A DNA stretch of 64,000 nucleotides from NCBI GenBank assembly GCA_000802095.1, contig JUEB01000029.1:1-64000 (forward strand), written 5' to 3'. This stretch comes from Peptococcaceae bacterium BICA1-7. GTDB lineage: Bacteria; Bacillota; Desulfotomaculia; Desulfotomaculales; Desulfocucumaceae. Position numbers and translations under genes: made by a program. Below are positions 44,915 to 53,406 of the stretch, piece by piece (within the stretch, counting starts at the first letter, position 1; each line of letters begins with the position of its first letter). Under the pieces are notes generated by a model that saw only the letters and a program-made list of their open reading frames with translations, did no database searches and had not been told where the DNA came from.

Positions 44915-45664
44915 ATGCAGTTTGGAACTCGAGAGGCTATTGAAATGTTCGAAGTAATAAGGGATTCGGTATGCATGATTGATCAGTTTACAGACTATAT
45001 CAGCCACTGCCAGGACCCTGCCCTCAGGCAAATATTGGAAAACCAGCAGCGCCACCTTATGGAGGAATACAACCACAAGGTAAGTGTTATGCAGGGTCAC
45101 GGCCTGGACTTGACCAACCTGCCAAGAATTCAGACCACGGCGGGGCAGCAGGGTATGGCGGCGGCCAGAATGCAGGGCAGCTCCAATATTCAGTTTGGCA
45201 TGCAGCAGTCCGGACAGGGGGCAGCCATGGGAAATGCCAATGTAGGTCAGGCATCCATTGGTCAGGGAACCATGGGACAGACAGTGATGGGTCAGGGGAC
45301 CACAAGGACAATCACTGACCGCACCATTGCCCAGGGAGCGCTGCTGCTCCACAAATGCGGGGCAATCAGGGCCACCAACTCTGCACTGGAAAGTGCCGAG
45401 CCTCACCTGCGCAGCCTGCTGTCTAATTCAGCCCGCACTTGCACTGACATGGCTTATGAGATTTTCCAGTACATGGCCCAGAGGGGAATGTACCAGATGC
45501 CCGAAACCCCTACCAATTTCGTAAACCACATGCCTCAGGGACAGGGGTTACAGAATTACCAGACCCAGTCCCCGAATTTGGCGGGAATGCAGCAGAACTA
45601 CACGGGGATGCCGCAAAATCTCCAGACCGGAATGCAGGGCAGCACTCCCAGGCAATTTTCATAG
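44915..45664 (+). CDS. Spore coat protein, CotF family
   Basis: A 249-residue protein of the Coat_F (ferritin-like helical bundle) type. Helical segments at 1-50 (FEVIRDSVCMIDQFTDYISH) and about 135-195 (DRTIAQGALLLHKCGAIRAT; ARTCTDMAYEIFQYMAQRGM) are separated by a Gly/Gln/Met-rich linker (about 75-130). The C-terminal tail is Gln/Met/Asn-rich. Coat_F proteins form part of the outer spore layers. Strong GGAGGG ribosome site. It supports a spore-forming host. Confidence 0.85.
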   Translation: MQFGTREAIEMFEVIRDSVCMIDQFTDYISHCQDPALRQILENQQRHLMEEYNHKVSVMQGHGLDLTNLPRIQTTAGQQGMAAARMQGSSNIQFGMQQSGQGAAMGNANVGQASIGQGTMGQTVMGQGTTRTITDRTIAQGALLLHKCGAIRATNSALESAEPHLRSLLSNSARTCTDMAYEIFQYMAQRGMYQMPETPTNFVNHMPQGQGLQNYQTQSPNLAGMQQNYTGMPQNLQTGMQGSTPRQFS

Positions 45665-45679
45665 ATCCTTTTAAAAGCA

Positions 45680-45708
45680 GGGCCTCGAAATATTCGGGGC
45701 CTTTTATA
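45680..45708 (+). terminator. Terminator after the coat gene
   Basis: GGGCCTCGAA / TTCGGGGCC hairpin followed by TTTTATATTT. Confidence 0.8.
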
Positions 45709-45787
45709 TTTGCCCCTTACGGATAAAGGGAATAATGTTTTATAGGTCGAATAACTAATTAAAAATGCCCTATTTGGGAGGATAATT

Positions 45788-47293
45788 ATGAACTACATAA
45801 GCACCAGAGGGGGAGGGCAGGCTGTCAGCGCAGCCGGGGCTATTAAGGCCGGCATTGCGCCGGACGGCGGCCTTTATGTACCCGACACCACTGTAAATAT
45901 TGAGCCTGCAGTCGTTGAGGCCATGAAAAATGAGAACTACTGCAGCAGGGCTGCATACATACTGCCCTATTACCTGACCGGGTATAGCGGCGGTGAAATA
46001 GCGGACTGTGTCCGGGGGGCCTACAGTCCCCAGTCCTTTGACCACCCGGAGGTTGCTCCGTTGGTGAGGCTGGCGGAGGGGACCTATGTACTGGAGCTCT
46101 GGCATGGCCCCACCAGCGCCTTCAAGGATATGGCCCTGCAGATACTGCCCAGGCTTCTGCCCCTGGCGGTAGAGAAGACCGGGGAGAAGGCGGAGATAGT
46201 CATTCTGGTGGCAACTTCCGGGGATACCGGGAAGGCTGCTCTGGAGGGCTTTAAGGATGTGCCGGGGACAAAAATCATGGTTTTCTTTCCCGACCAGGGC
46301 GTAAGCGAGGTGCAGCGCCTCCAGATGATTACCCAGGAGGGGGGCAATGTGGCAGTGTCCGCCGTAAAGGGTAATTTTGACGATGCCCAGAGCGGGGTTA
46401 AGGTTATTTTTACCGATGAGCTTCTTAATAAAAGAATTAAAGAAAAGGGATTCAAATTTTCCTCGGCAAACTCCATTAACTGGGGGCGGCTGGCCCCCCA
46501 GATAATTTATTATTTCAGCGCCTACCTCGACCTGCAAAGGCAGGGTTGGGCATCCGGCGGGGAGCCGGTTAATTTCGTTGTTCCCACCGGCAATTTTGGC
46601 AACATACTGGCCGGTTTTTACGCACGCCAGGCCGGACTGCCCATAAAAAGACTTATCTGTGCGTCGAACCAAAACAATGTGCTCACCGATTTTGTCAAAA
46701 CAGGGGTATATGACCGGAACCGCAGGTTTTACAGAACACTTTCCCCCTCCATGGACATACTTATATCCAGCAACCTGGAAAGGCTCCTGTTTGAGCTTTC
46801 GGATAAGAACCCGGCGTTGGTCAGGGGCTGGATGGGAGATTTGAAAGAAAAGGGGTCGTATAGTGTAGGCAGCGGCCTGCTGGAAAAAATACAGTCCCTG
46901 TTCTGGTCCGGCTGCGCCAGTGACCGGGAAACGATGGACACAATAAAGAAAACCTTTGATCAGAAAGGGTACCTGGCGGATACCCACACAGCGGTAGGCA
47001 TAAATGTGTATAACAAATACCGGGAGGCCACCGGGGACGGGACTCCCACAGTGATACTGTCCACGGCCAGCCCCTATAAATTCAATGGAAGCGTGGCCAG
47101 GGCGCTGCTGGGCGAGGAGGCGGTGGCCGGCAAAAGTGAATTTGAGCTGCTGGAAATACTGTCCCGGGCCAGCGGAACCCAGATACCACGTAATCTCAAA
47201 GATCTGGATAAAAAGCCGGTGCTGCACGGAAAAGTGGTTGAGAGGGAGGCCATGGCGGACGCGGTTGAGGAATTTCTGGGGATGAGGGACTAA
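45788..47293 (+). CDS. thrC: Threonine synthase
   Basis: A PLP enzyme turning O-phosphohomoserine into threonine. The 501-residue protein is of the long, E. coli-like class: YISTRGGGQAVSAAGAIKAG, LYVPDT, PLP Lys in GPTSAFKDMALQILP, ATSGDTGKAALEGF and the glycine loop NFVVPTGNFGNILAGFYARQ. ATG with GGGAGGA. No other threonine gene is near. The stop codon lies in a palindrome shared with the convergent gene. Confidence 0.96.
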   Translation: MNYISTRGGGQAVSAAGAIKAGIAPDGGLYVPDTTVNIEPAVVEAMKNENYCSRAAYILPYYLTGYSGGEIADCVRGAYSPQSFDHPEVAPLVRLAEGTYVLELWHGPTSAFKDMALQILPRLLPLAVEKTGEKAEIVILVATSGDTGKAALEGFKDVPGTKIMVFFPDQGVSEVQRLQMITQEGGNVAVSAVKGNFDDAQSGVKVIFTDELLNKRIKEKGFKFSSANSINWGRLAPQIIYYFSAYLDLQRQGWASGGEPVNFVVPTGNFGNILAGFYARQAGLPIKRLICASNQNNVLTDFVKTGVYDRNRRFYRTLSPSMDILISSNLERLLFELSDKNPALVRGWMGDLKEKGSYSVGSGLLEKIQSLFWSGCASDRETMDTIKKTFDQKGYLADTHTAVGINVYNKYREATGDGTPTVILSTASPYKFNGSVARALLGEEAVAGKSEFELLEILSRASGTQIPRNLKDLDKKPVLHGKVVEREAMADAVEEFLGMRD

Positions 47294-47309
47294 GGGGAAT
47301 ACCCCTTAG
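47290..47309. terminator. Palindrome carrying both convergent stop codons
   Basis: CTAAGGGG / CCCCTTAG. The TAA of thrC and the TAA of the minus-strand gene lie in the two arms. It has no T run, so efficiency as a terminator is uncertain. Confidence 0.5.
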
Positions 47310-47551
47310 CCAGTAGCATTATAATCCGGTGCAACCTCGCCGTTGATTACTTTTTGCAGCGCCTTGATGTGCCTGCACTTAAAGCCGGGATCTCTCCGGG
47401 AGCTGAACCTGAAGGTGCAGCAGGTACAGGAACTTAAGGTGGTGATCAGTTCGTAGCGGCAGTCGAAGTCGATTACCCTTGCCCTGTCTTTGGCGTCGGG
47501 GTACACAACCAGGTCATTAATCATGAAGGGCAGGTTGATGTAATTTATCAT
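47306..47551 (-). CDS. Small SWIM-type zinc-finger protein
   Basis: An 81-residue protein with CTCCTFRFSSRRDPGFKCRH, the CxC...CxH spacing of SWIM zinc fingers, in a chain too short for other domains. GGAGG lies seven bases before the ATG and overlaps the end of the glycosylase gene, three bases upstream, so the two are co-translated. It probably binds nucleic acid or protein through zinc; specific function unknown. Confidence 0.75.
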   Translation of the reverse strand: MINYINLPFMINDLVVYPDAKDRARVIDFDCRYELITTLSSCTCCTFRFSSRRDPGFKCRHIKALQKVINGEVAPDYNATG

Positions 47552-47554
47552 TGG

Positions 47555-48226
47555 TCATCCTCCGTTAAAATAGGGATTAGGAACTTTACACATTTCCCCC
47601 AGCGGGCATTCCCCGCAGCGGGGGGTGGAGCCGGAGCAGTATCTGTTTCCCGCGCCGTCTATAAGAGCATGGTACTCATTAAAAAGATCCACTTTTTCAG
47701 GCAGATTCTCGGTGAAAAAAGACTGAAGGCTGTCGTAGCTCCAGCCGGGGGGGATTATTCCCAGGCGGCCGAATATCCTGGCGGTGTATGCGTCCACCAC
47801 AAAGACAGGCTTTCGGGCAGCGTACAGTATGATGCTGTCGGCGGTTTCCTTGCCGATGCCTTTTATCCCCAGCAGTACACGGCGGAGATCCCCTGCCGGA
47901 AGGGCCAGCAGACTCTCTAAGCTCCCGCTGTAGCGGTTTACAACCAGAGAACAGAAATCCTTTAGCCTTCTGGTTTTCTGGTTATAATAGCGGGTAGGAC
48001 GGATAAGTTCGGCCACCTTTTCATCAGGGGCCAGATAAAGTGAGTCAGCCTCCAGAAGGCCTTCCTTCCTGAGGGCGTCAATTGCCTTGACCACATTTCT
48101 CCAGGCCACGTTCTGGGTTAGTATGGCCCCAACGCAGACCTCGAAGGGTGTTTCGGCGGGCCACCAGCCCCGGGGTCCGAAATGGTCGTATAGCTTTTGG
48201 TAAATATCCAGCAGAGCTTTTTTCAT
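47555..48226 (-). CDS. Endonuclease III-like DNA glycosylase, MagIII-like
   Basis: A 223-residue HhH-GPD base-excision glycosylase. The hairpin-Gly/Pro-Asp region is LLGIKGIGKETADSIILYAA with catalytic Asp in VFVVDAYTARIF. The position of the EndoIII lyase Lys (GxGxKTA) is Glu, as in Helicobacter MagIII, which removes 3-methyladenine without lyase action. The C-terminal Fe-S loop is complete (CSGSTPRCGECPLGEMC, spacing 6-2-5). The ATG at 48226 is preferred, though no clear ribosome site is seen for it or for the ATG at 48259. The last residues come from a GGGATTAGG repeat. Confidence 0.88.
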   Translation of the reverse strand: MKKALLDIYQKLYDHFGPRGWWPAETPFEVCVGAILTQNVAWRNVVKAIDALRKEGLLEADSLYLAPDEKVAELIRPTRYYNQKTRRLKDFCSLVVNRYSGSLESLLALPAGDLRRVLLGIKGIGKETADSIILYAARKPVFVVDAYTARIFGRLGIIPPGWSYDSLQSFFTENLPEKVDLFNEYHALIDGAGNRYCSGSTPRCGECPLGEMCKVPNPYFNGG

Positions 48227-48296
48227 AGTATAAATATTAATATACCATCCGCAGGACATAATAACAACATTTCGATTATTCCCCCAAAAAACAGTA

Positions 48297-48316
48297 AGAC
48301 GCTCAAAAGAGCGTCT
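48297..48316. terminator. Hairpin AGACGCTC-AAAA-GAGCGTCT, first copy
   Basis: Perfect 8-bp stem. On the minus strand it is followed by TACTGTTTTTT, so it may terminate minus-strand transcripts. An identical 20-mer is at 48651-48670. Confidence 0.65.
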
Positions 48317-48329
48317 CAGACTGATGACA

Positions 48330-48650
48330 AACCCATTGATTATAATATATGCTTGGAAGTGACATTCATAAAGGCAGGGAGTCAGCCACTTGCTAACATT
48401 GCGGAGGCTGTTACCAGGTTTTGACGCAGAAGGCTTACGGAATGCCGATCCGTCTGCTGGATGCAGACGGAAACCGAGAGCCGCACGGATGCAGTATTCA
48501 AGGTGGTCGGCAGTCCGTTGCCTGCAAGGCTAAAGCTGGTTCAGCCGGAGCACCAGTTGGCATGGGGTTGGTATTACAGGCCGGCCCTTGAACTTCTTAT
48601 TACTGTTCACTTTGAATAAATGGTAAAGCTTTGCCTTTGTCAACAACCTG
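48330..48650 (+). other. Unexplained region between two identical hairpins, possible structured RNA
   Basis: No credible protein gene is present on either strand over about 320 bases. It begins near a TATAAT at 48340-48345 and contains hairpins such as CCGTCTGC-tgg-atGCAGACGG (48450-48470), and it ends at a terminator-type hairpin on the plus strand. It could be a small RNA, or the remnant of a mobile element. It matches no RNA family that I know. Confidence 0.35.
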
Positions 48651-48680
48651 AGACGCTCAAAAGAGCGTCTTTAATAGTTT
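48651..48680 (+). terminator. Hairpin AGACGCTC-AAAA-GAGCGTCT, second copy
   Basis: Followed by TTAATAGTTTTTA on the plus strand. Identical 20-mer to 48297-48316, in the same orientation. Confidence 0.65.
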
Positions 48681-48687
48681 TTATGGG

Positions 48688-49029
48688 CTACGCAGAGTGC
48701 CGGCGGGAGGACAGCCTGTCGAATTCCTGCATATTTTCGTTTACCATGAAATAATCGAAAAGAAAGTCCATTTGTTTTTGGGAAAGTGCCTTTTCGCTGT
48801 GGTGGTGAACCCTGCCCAGGCTTATTTTGACCCAGCCGTTGAGCTCCAAAGTATATTCGGCGTCCAGATTGAGGAAAAATTTTGCCTCCAGGCGGTATTT
48901 GAATTTCTTGCACAGATCGTCGGCAAATCTCCAGTGGTGCTCATAGGGGCACTGATAGAAGTCACCGTTGGGGGCTACCCAGCCGTCCCTGCCCTTGAGC
49001 TCGCCGTGATACGGATCAAGGCTGAGCAT
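48688..49029 (-). CDS. Hypothetical protein (113 residues)
   Basis: A soluble protein starting MLSLDPYHGELKGRDGWVAP with an aromatic- and His-rich middle (NGDFYQCPYEHHWRFADDLC) and LNGWVKISLGRVHHHSEKAL near the end. The ATG at 49029 has a perfect AGGAGGTG site. No known family; the composition resembles small phage- or plasmid-type accessory proteins, but nothing around it shows a prophage. Confidence 0.68.
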   Translation of the reverse strand: MLSLDPYHGELKGRDGWVAPNGDFYQCPYEHHWRFADDLCKKFKYRLEAKFFLNLDAEYTLELNGWVKISLGRVHHHSEKALSQKQMDFLFDYFMVNENMQEFDRLSSRRHSA

Positions 49030-49238
49030 GAAATTCACCTCCTGTATTAGATAATATTTAGATAAAACCTTTCTTTCCATGTTTTATCGGGCAAATAGCG
49101 AATTGAGCCGCCCGGAAGCATTATTAAAAGTCGAATATTTCACAGCCTGTTAATCCTCCCTGCCAGCGGCCTGCAGCCGATCAGTCAGGTCAGAAAAATG
49201 GCATACAGAACGCCTGCATGCCGTTACAACGTATCCTA

Positions 49239-49297
49239 AAAGGAATGCTCACTTATTCTGAATTCTGACTCCTGTATTCCGACCGAAAAGGAATGCA
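49239..49297 (+). repeat. Modular intergenic repeat, CTGAATTC core
   Basis: AAGGAATGCTCACTTATTCT, GAATTCTGACTCCTGTATTC, CGACCGAAAAGGAATGC. The last block repeats GGAATGC, so the unit is flanked by two copies of it. Confidence 0.7.
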
Positions 49298-49308
49298 TCA
49301 AAGGCGGC

Positions 49309-50457
49309 TTAAAGTCTTTCAATAATAGTGGCGTTGGCCATTCCAAAGCCTTCGCACATGGTCTGCAGCCCGTACCTCTTGCCGGTCCTTTCCAGGTAGT
49401 GCAGCATGGTGGTCATTATCCTGGCCCCGCTGGCCCCCAGGGGATGGCCAAGGGCTATGGCCCCTCCCTGGGGGTTCAGTTTGGACGGGTCAGCCTCCAG
49501 ATCATTGAGCCAGGCCAGAGGCACAGGGGCAAAGGCCTCGTTGACCTCGTAAACATCTATATCGGAAATAGTGAGCCCTGCTTTTTTGAGGGCCATTCTG
49601 GTGGCCGGAATGGGGGCGGATAGCATCAGCACCGGGTCGTCTCCAATGACAGACCGGGCAACTATCCTGGCCCTGGGCTTCAGACCCAGCTCCCGGGCCT
49701 TTTCCATCGACATTATCAGTATGGCTGCCGACCCGTCGCTTATCTGGCTGGAGTTTCCAGCAGTGATCATACCGTCTCCCTTAAAGGCTGACCTGAGACC
49801 GGCCAGGGTTTCCGCTGTGGTGGCGGGGCGAATGCCCTCGTCCTCGCTGAAAAGCCCGGCGCTGCCGTCTGGCAGGCTGACCTCCAGGGGCATTATTTCC
49901 TTTTGGAAGTATCCGGCCTTTCTTGCTGCCGCAGCCTTAACGTGGCTTTCCATGGAAAAGCGGTCCAGCATATCCCTGGTAAGGCCCCATTTTTCAGCTA
50001 TCAGCTCGGCAGAGATGCCCTGGGAGAATATACCGTATTTTTCTATGATCCTGGGGTTAAAGCCGGCGCTGCCAAGGGAGGACCCCATGGGTACCCTGGT
50101 CATACACTCAACACCGGCGGCAATTACAACATCCATGTCTCCCACCATGATGGCCTGGGCCGCGAAGTGTACCGACTGCTGGCTTGAACCGCACTGCCTG
50201 TCAATGGTTACCGAGGGGACATGATCCGGAAAGCCCGCCAGGAGGACGGCCTGCCTGCCCACACACAGAGACTGCTCTCCCACCTGGGAGACGCACCCCA
50301 TGATCACATCTTCTACAATCTCCGGCTTAATACCGGCTCTTTTCACCAGCTCTGCAAGAACCAGGGCGGCCAGGTCATCCGGACGGGTGTTGGACAAAGA
50401 TCCTTTTTTCTTTCCTAAGGGTGTTCTGACGGCCTCAACAATTACCGCTTCGCGCAT
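49309..50457 (-). CDS. Acetyl-CoA acetyltransferase / thiolase
   Basis: Either condenses two acetyl-CoA or cleaves 3-ketoacyl-CoA. The 382-residue protein has the nucleophile Cys in IDRQCGSSQQSVHFAAQ, NEAFAPVPLAW, GGAIALGHPLGASGARI with the His, and CEGFGMANATI near the end. ATG behind AAGGAG. It is alone, with no beta-oxidation partner nearby. A perfect inverted repeat overlapping its -10 box suggests control by a TetR-type fatty-acid or acyl-CoA repressor. The exact substrate chain length is not determined. Confidence 0.93.
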   Translation of the reverse strand: MREAVIVEAVRTPLGKKKGSLSNTRPDDLAALVLAELVKRAGIKPEIVEDVIMGCVSQVGEQSLCVGRQAVLLAGFPDHVPSVTIDRQCGSSQQSVHFAAQAIMVGDMDVVIAAGVECMTRVPMGSSLGSAGFNPRIIEKYGIFSQGISAELIAEKWGLTRDMLDRFSMESHVKAAAARKAGYFQKEIMPLEVSLPDGSAGLFSEDEGIRPATTAETLAGLRSAFKGDGMITAGNSSQISDGSAAILIMSMEKARELGLKPRARIVARSVIGDDPVLMLSAPIPATRMALKKAGLTISDIDVYEVNEAFAPVPLAWLNDLEADPSKLNPQGGAIALGHPLGASGARIMTTMLHYLERTGKRYGLQTMCEGFGMANATIIERL

Positions 50458-50479
50458 TCAATCAACTCCTTATGTATAC

Positions 50480-50503
50480 ATGAGTGATTATTCACTCATT
50501 ATA
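50480..50503 (-). promoter_or_regulatory. Operator palindrome overlapping the thiolase -10 box
   Basis: ATGAGTGA-TTAT-TCACTCAT, a perfect 8+4+8 inverted repeat at 50480-50499. On the minus strand TATAAT (50498-50503) overlaps its edge. Size and symmetry fit a TetR/FadR-type site. Confidence 0.72.
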
Positions 50504-50712
50504 GTGGAGACACCACACCTGTTCCTTTTAAATGATGATAAGCTATCGCAAACTATATTGTCAACCGAATATTCAGATATTTAAATGTATTCAAAACAGT
50601 GGATTAATAAGCCGTGCAAACTGCGGAGGCTGTCTGTGGTTTTATGAATTTATTTCCGGAGACGTGGAAAACATAAAGTCAGCGCTAAAAAAATAATGTG
50701 ACAGGTGAGGCC

Positions 50713-53253
50713 ATGTATTCATTTTTTACCGTTTCCGTAGTACCCGAGATACCTGAAAAAATATCAAGGCTTAAAGATATAGCCTATAACTTCTGGTTCA
50801 GTTGGAACGAGCCGTCCCAGGAGTTATTCTCCAGAATAGACCCGGCCCTCTGGGAGGAGGTATATCATAACCCTGTAAAGTTCCTACTCAGGGTCAGGCA
50901 GGAGGATCTGGAGAAAGCTTCGTGGGATAAGGAGTACCTTAAGCTGTACGAGAAGGTCATGGATAGCCTCGACCGGTACCTTACTGAGGAAACCTGGTTT
51001 AAGCGACGCTTTCCCGAGCACTCTGCCAAGGTGGTGGCCTATTTTTCAGCCGAATTCGGGCTGCACGAGTCCCATCCCATTTATTCAGGTGGACTGGGCC
51101 TTCTGGCGGGGGACCATCTCAAGTCGGCCAGCGATCTGGGGGTGCCTCTGGTCGGTGTCGGTCTCCTGTACAGGCAGGGATACTTTACCCAACGGATTAA
51201 TGGTGAGGGCTGGCAGGAGGCTGAATACCCTCTTCAGAATTTTTTTGAAATGCCCATGATGCCCGTTATGGGAAATGACGGAAGCATATTGACCGTGTCG
51301 GTAGAGCTTCCCGGCAGAAAGGTCTATGTAAGGGTATGGCAGGCCCGGGTGGGAAAGGTGAGCCTTTACCTCCTGGATTCGGATGTGGCCTCCAACAGCA
51401 GGGAGGACAGGGGCATTACCGCCCAGCTATACGGCGGATGCAGGGATATGAGGATTTCCCAGGAGATCATTCTGGGAGTAGGAGGGGTAAGGGCACTCAG
51501 ATCCATGGGGATATTCCCCCGTATGTGGCACATTAATGAGGGACACGCAGCCTTTCTCTGTCTGGAAAGAGTGAGGGAACTTGTACACAGGGGAATAAAG
51601 ACCGATGTGGCTGTAGAGGCGGTAAAAACCAACACCCTGTTTACCACCCACACACCGGTTCCTGCCGGGCATGATGTTTTTACCGTCGAAATGATGGACT
51701 ACTATTTCGGGTTCTTTGCCCAGCAGATGGACTTAAGCCGGGAGGAGTTCATCCGCCTGGGCTGGGATGAGGAGCGCAATACCTTCAACATGACAGTGCT
51801 GGCCCTTAATATGGCGGACTTCAAAAACGGGGTCAGCAGGCTGCACGGCAATATATCCCGCCATATGTTCCGTAGACTTTACGGTAACGTCCCGGCTGAG
51901 GAGGTGCCCATCTCCAGCGTGACCAACGGGGTTCACATTGAGTCATGGATGGCCCCCCAGCTTAAGGGCATAATGAAGAAATATGCAGGAAACTGGTCCT
52001 CCAGCCTGAATGATCCGGGGATGTGGGCAAAAATAGACTCTGTCCCGGATGAAGTGATCTGGTCAGCCCACCTGCAGCTTAAAGCAGAGCTTATTGAATT
52101 TGCCAGGCAGAGACTTAAAGCACAGAGGGAGAGAAACTTTGAAATAAGGCAAAGAATAGTCGAGGTTGACGGCTACCTTAACCCCGAAGCCTTAATTATA
52201 GGTTTTGCCCGGAGGTTTGCCACCTATAAAAGGGCCGCCCTGCTATTTGCCGACATGCAAAGGCTTAGCGCACTGCTAAATAACCCTCAGAGGCCAGTGC
52301 AGATTATATTTGCCGGCAAGGCCCACCCCGCCGACAGGCCCGGGCAGGAGTTGATCAAAAGGGTGTTGGATATTGCCGGGCTGGAACCCTTCAGGGGCAA
52401 AATAGTTTTCCTGGAGAACTATGACATAAATGTTGCCCGCCATATGGTCAGGGGTGTGGATATATGGCTGAACAACCCCAGGAGGCCCCAGGAGGCCAGC
52501 GGGACCAGCGGCATGAAGGCGGCCGTCAACGGGGTGGTTAATTTCAGCGTCCTTGACGGGTGGTGGCCTGAGGCATACAATGGCAGAAACGGCTTTAGCA
52601 TTGGAATTGAAAAGGACTACCCTGGAGATGAGATTCAGGACCGGGAGGATTTTCTTTCACTGTACAGTGTTTTGGAGAATGATATCATTCCCACCTACTT
52701 TTCATTGGAGAACGGGGTGCCCTGTAAATGGATCTCTTTCATGAAGAACTCTGTCAAAACAGTGGGACTCAATTTCAGCTCCGACCGGATGGTCAGGGAG
52801 TATGTGGAGAGATATTACGTACCGGCCATAACAAGGGGAGAGGAATTCAGAAAGGATAATTTTGCGCTGGCCGAAAAGATTGAAGCCCATAAGAGTTTTT
52901 TAAAGAAAAACTGGCACCAGGTGGCGGTGTGTGAGGTGGGGAATGACAGCCGCGCCCTTAAGAAAGCGGGAGAAAGCCTCAGTGTCAATTCTACCGTCCG
53001 GCTTGGATCCATCCAGCACCAAAATGTGAGCGTGGAAATAGTATACGGCGGTGTGGAGGGGGACAGCCTTTACGACTTAAAAACAGTCCCCATGACTCTG
53101 GCCGAACAGATGGAGGACGGTGTGTACTCTTACCGGGGAAACCTTACCCTTCCCCAGGGGGCCTTTGGCTTTACCGTCAGGGTAAGGCCTGCGAGCCCTG
53201 ATTTTGTTAACAAGTTTGACCTGCCTCTGGTGGCCTGGGCCGGATTGAATTAA
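50713..53253 (+). CDS. Alpha-glucan (glycogen) phosphorylase
   Basis: Cleaves glycogen or maltodextrin with phosphate to glucose 1-phosphate. The ~846-residue GT35 protein has the N-terminal DUF3417 domain typical of the archaeal/bacterial subgroup (residues about 15-125), IYSGGLGLLAGDHLKSASDL, WHINEGHAAF, TTHTPVPAGHD and the PLP region PQEASGTSGMKAAVNGVVNF followed by LDGWWPEAY. The ATG at 50713 is close behind GGTGAGG; a GTG at 50698 is the alternative. It should feed glucose 1-phosphate to the glycolytic genes upstream. No glycogen-synthesis gene is in the window. Confidence 0.94.
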   Translation: MYSFFTVSVVPEIPEKISRLKDIAYNFWFSWNEPSQELFSRIDPALWEEVYHNPVKFLLRVRQEDLEKASWDKEYLKLYEKVMDSLDRYLTEETWFKRRFPEHSAKVVAYFSAEFGLHESHPIYSGGLGLLAGDHLKSASDLGVPLVGVGLLYRQGYFTQRINGEGWQEAEYPLQNFFEMPMMPVMGNDGSILTVSVELPGRKVYVRVWQARVGKVSLYLLDSDVASNSREDRGITAQLYGGCRDMRISQEIILGVGGVRALRSMGIFPRMWHINEGHAAFLCLERVRELVHRGIKTDVAVEAVKTNTLFTTHTPVPAGHDVFTVEMMDYYFGFFAQQMDLSREEFIRLGWDEERNTFNMTVLALNMADFKNGVSRLHGNISRHMFRRLYGNVPAEEVPISSVTNGVHIESWMAPQLKGIMKKYAGNWSSSLNDPGMWAKIDSVPDEVIWSAHLQLKAELIEFARQRLKAQRERNFEIRQRIVEVDGYLNPEALIIGFARRFATYKRAALLFADMQRLSALLNNPQRPVQIIFAGKAHPADRPGQELIKRVLDIAGLEPFRGKIVFLENYDINVARHMVRGVDIWLNNPRRPQEASGTSGMKAAVNGVVNFSVLDGWWPEAYNGRNGFSIGIEKDYPGDEIQDREDFLSLYSVLENDIIPTYFSLENGVPCKWISFMKNSVKTVGLNFSSDRMVREYVERYYVPAITRGEEFRKDNFALAEKIEAHKSFLKKNWHQVAVCEVGNDSRALKKAGESLSVNSTVRLGSIQHQNVSVEIVYGGVEGDSLYDLKTVPMTLAEQMEDGVYSYRGNLTLPQGAFGFTVRVRPASPDFVNKFDLPLVAWAGLN

Positions 53254-53266
53254 TCCGGCCCTTAAA
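53237..53266 (+). terminator. Hairpin over the phosphorylase stop codon
   Basis: Perfect 10-bp stem GGGCCGGATT / AATCCGGCCC with loop GAATT; the TAA stop spans the loop and the 3' arm. The T run is poor (CTTAAAAATC). Confidence 0.5.
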
Positions 53267-53406
53267 AATCATTACCAACTTTCCACCCATTAAGCGGAGG
53301 GGCTTTTTTCGAATATTTTTTCGGCTACGTTACAAAAGCAATTAAAATATCGTCTAATTAGTTAGTTCATTAAATGGTTTGGTTTTTAGGTTGGGGGGAT
53401 TGTTCC

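Noticed and set aside
45770-47227. A 485-codon open frame on the minus strand opposite thrC
   Set aside because: Shadow of thrC; no ribosome site and no recognisable domain.
48197-48424. A 75-codon plus-strand frame upstream of the hairpin-flanked region
   Set aside because: No ribosome site, overlaps the start of the glycosylase gene and crosses a hairpin.
50480-50499. LexA box before the thiolase gene
   Set aside because: The palindrome lacks GAACnnnnGTTC; it fits a TetR-type operator better.
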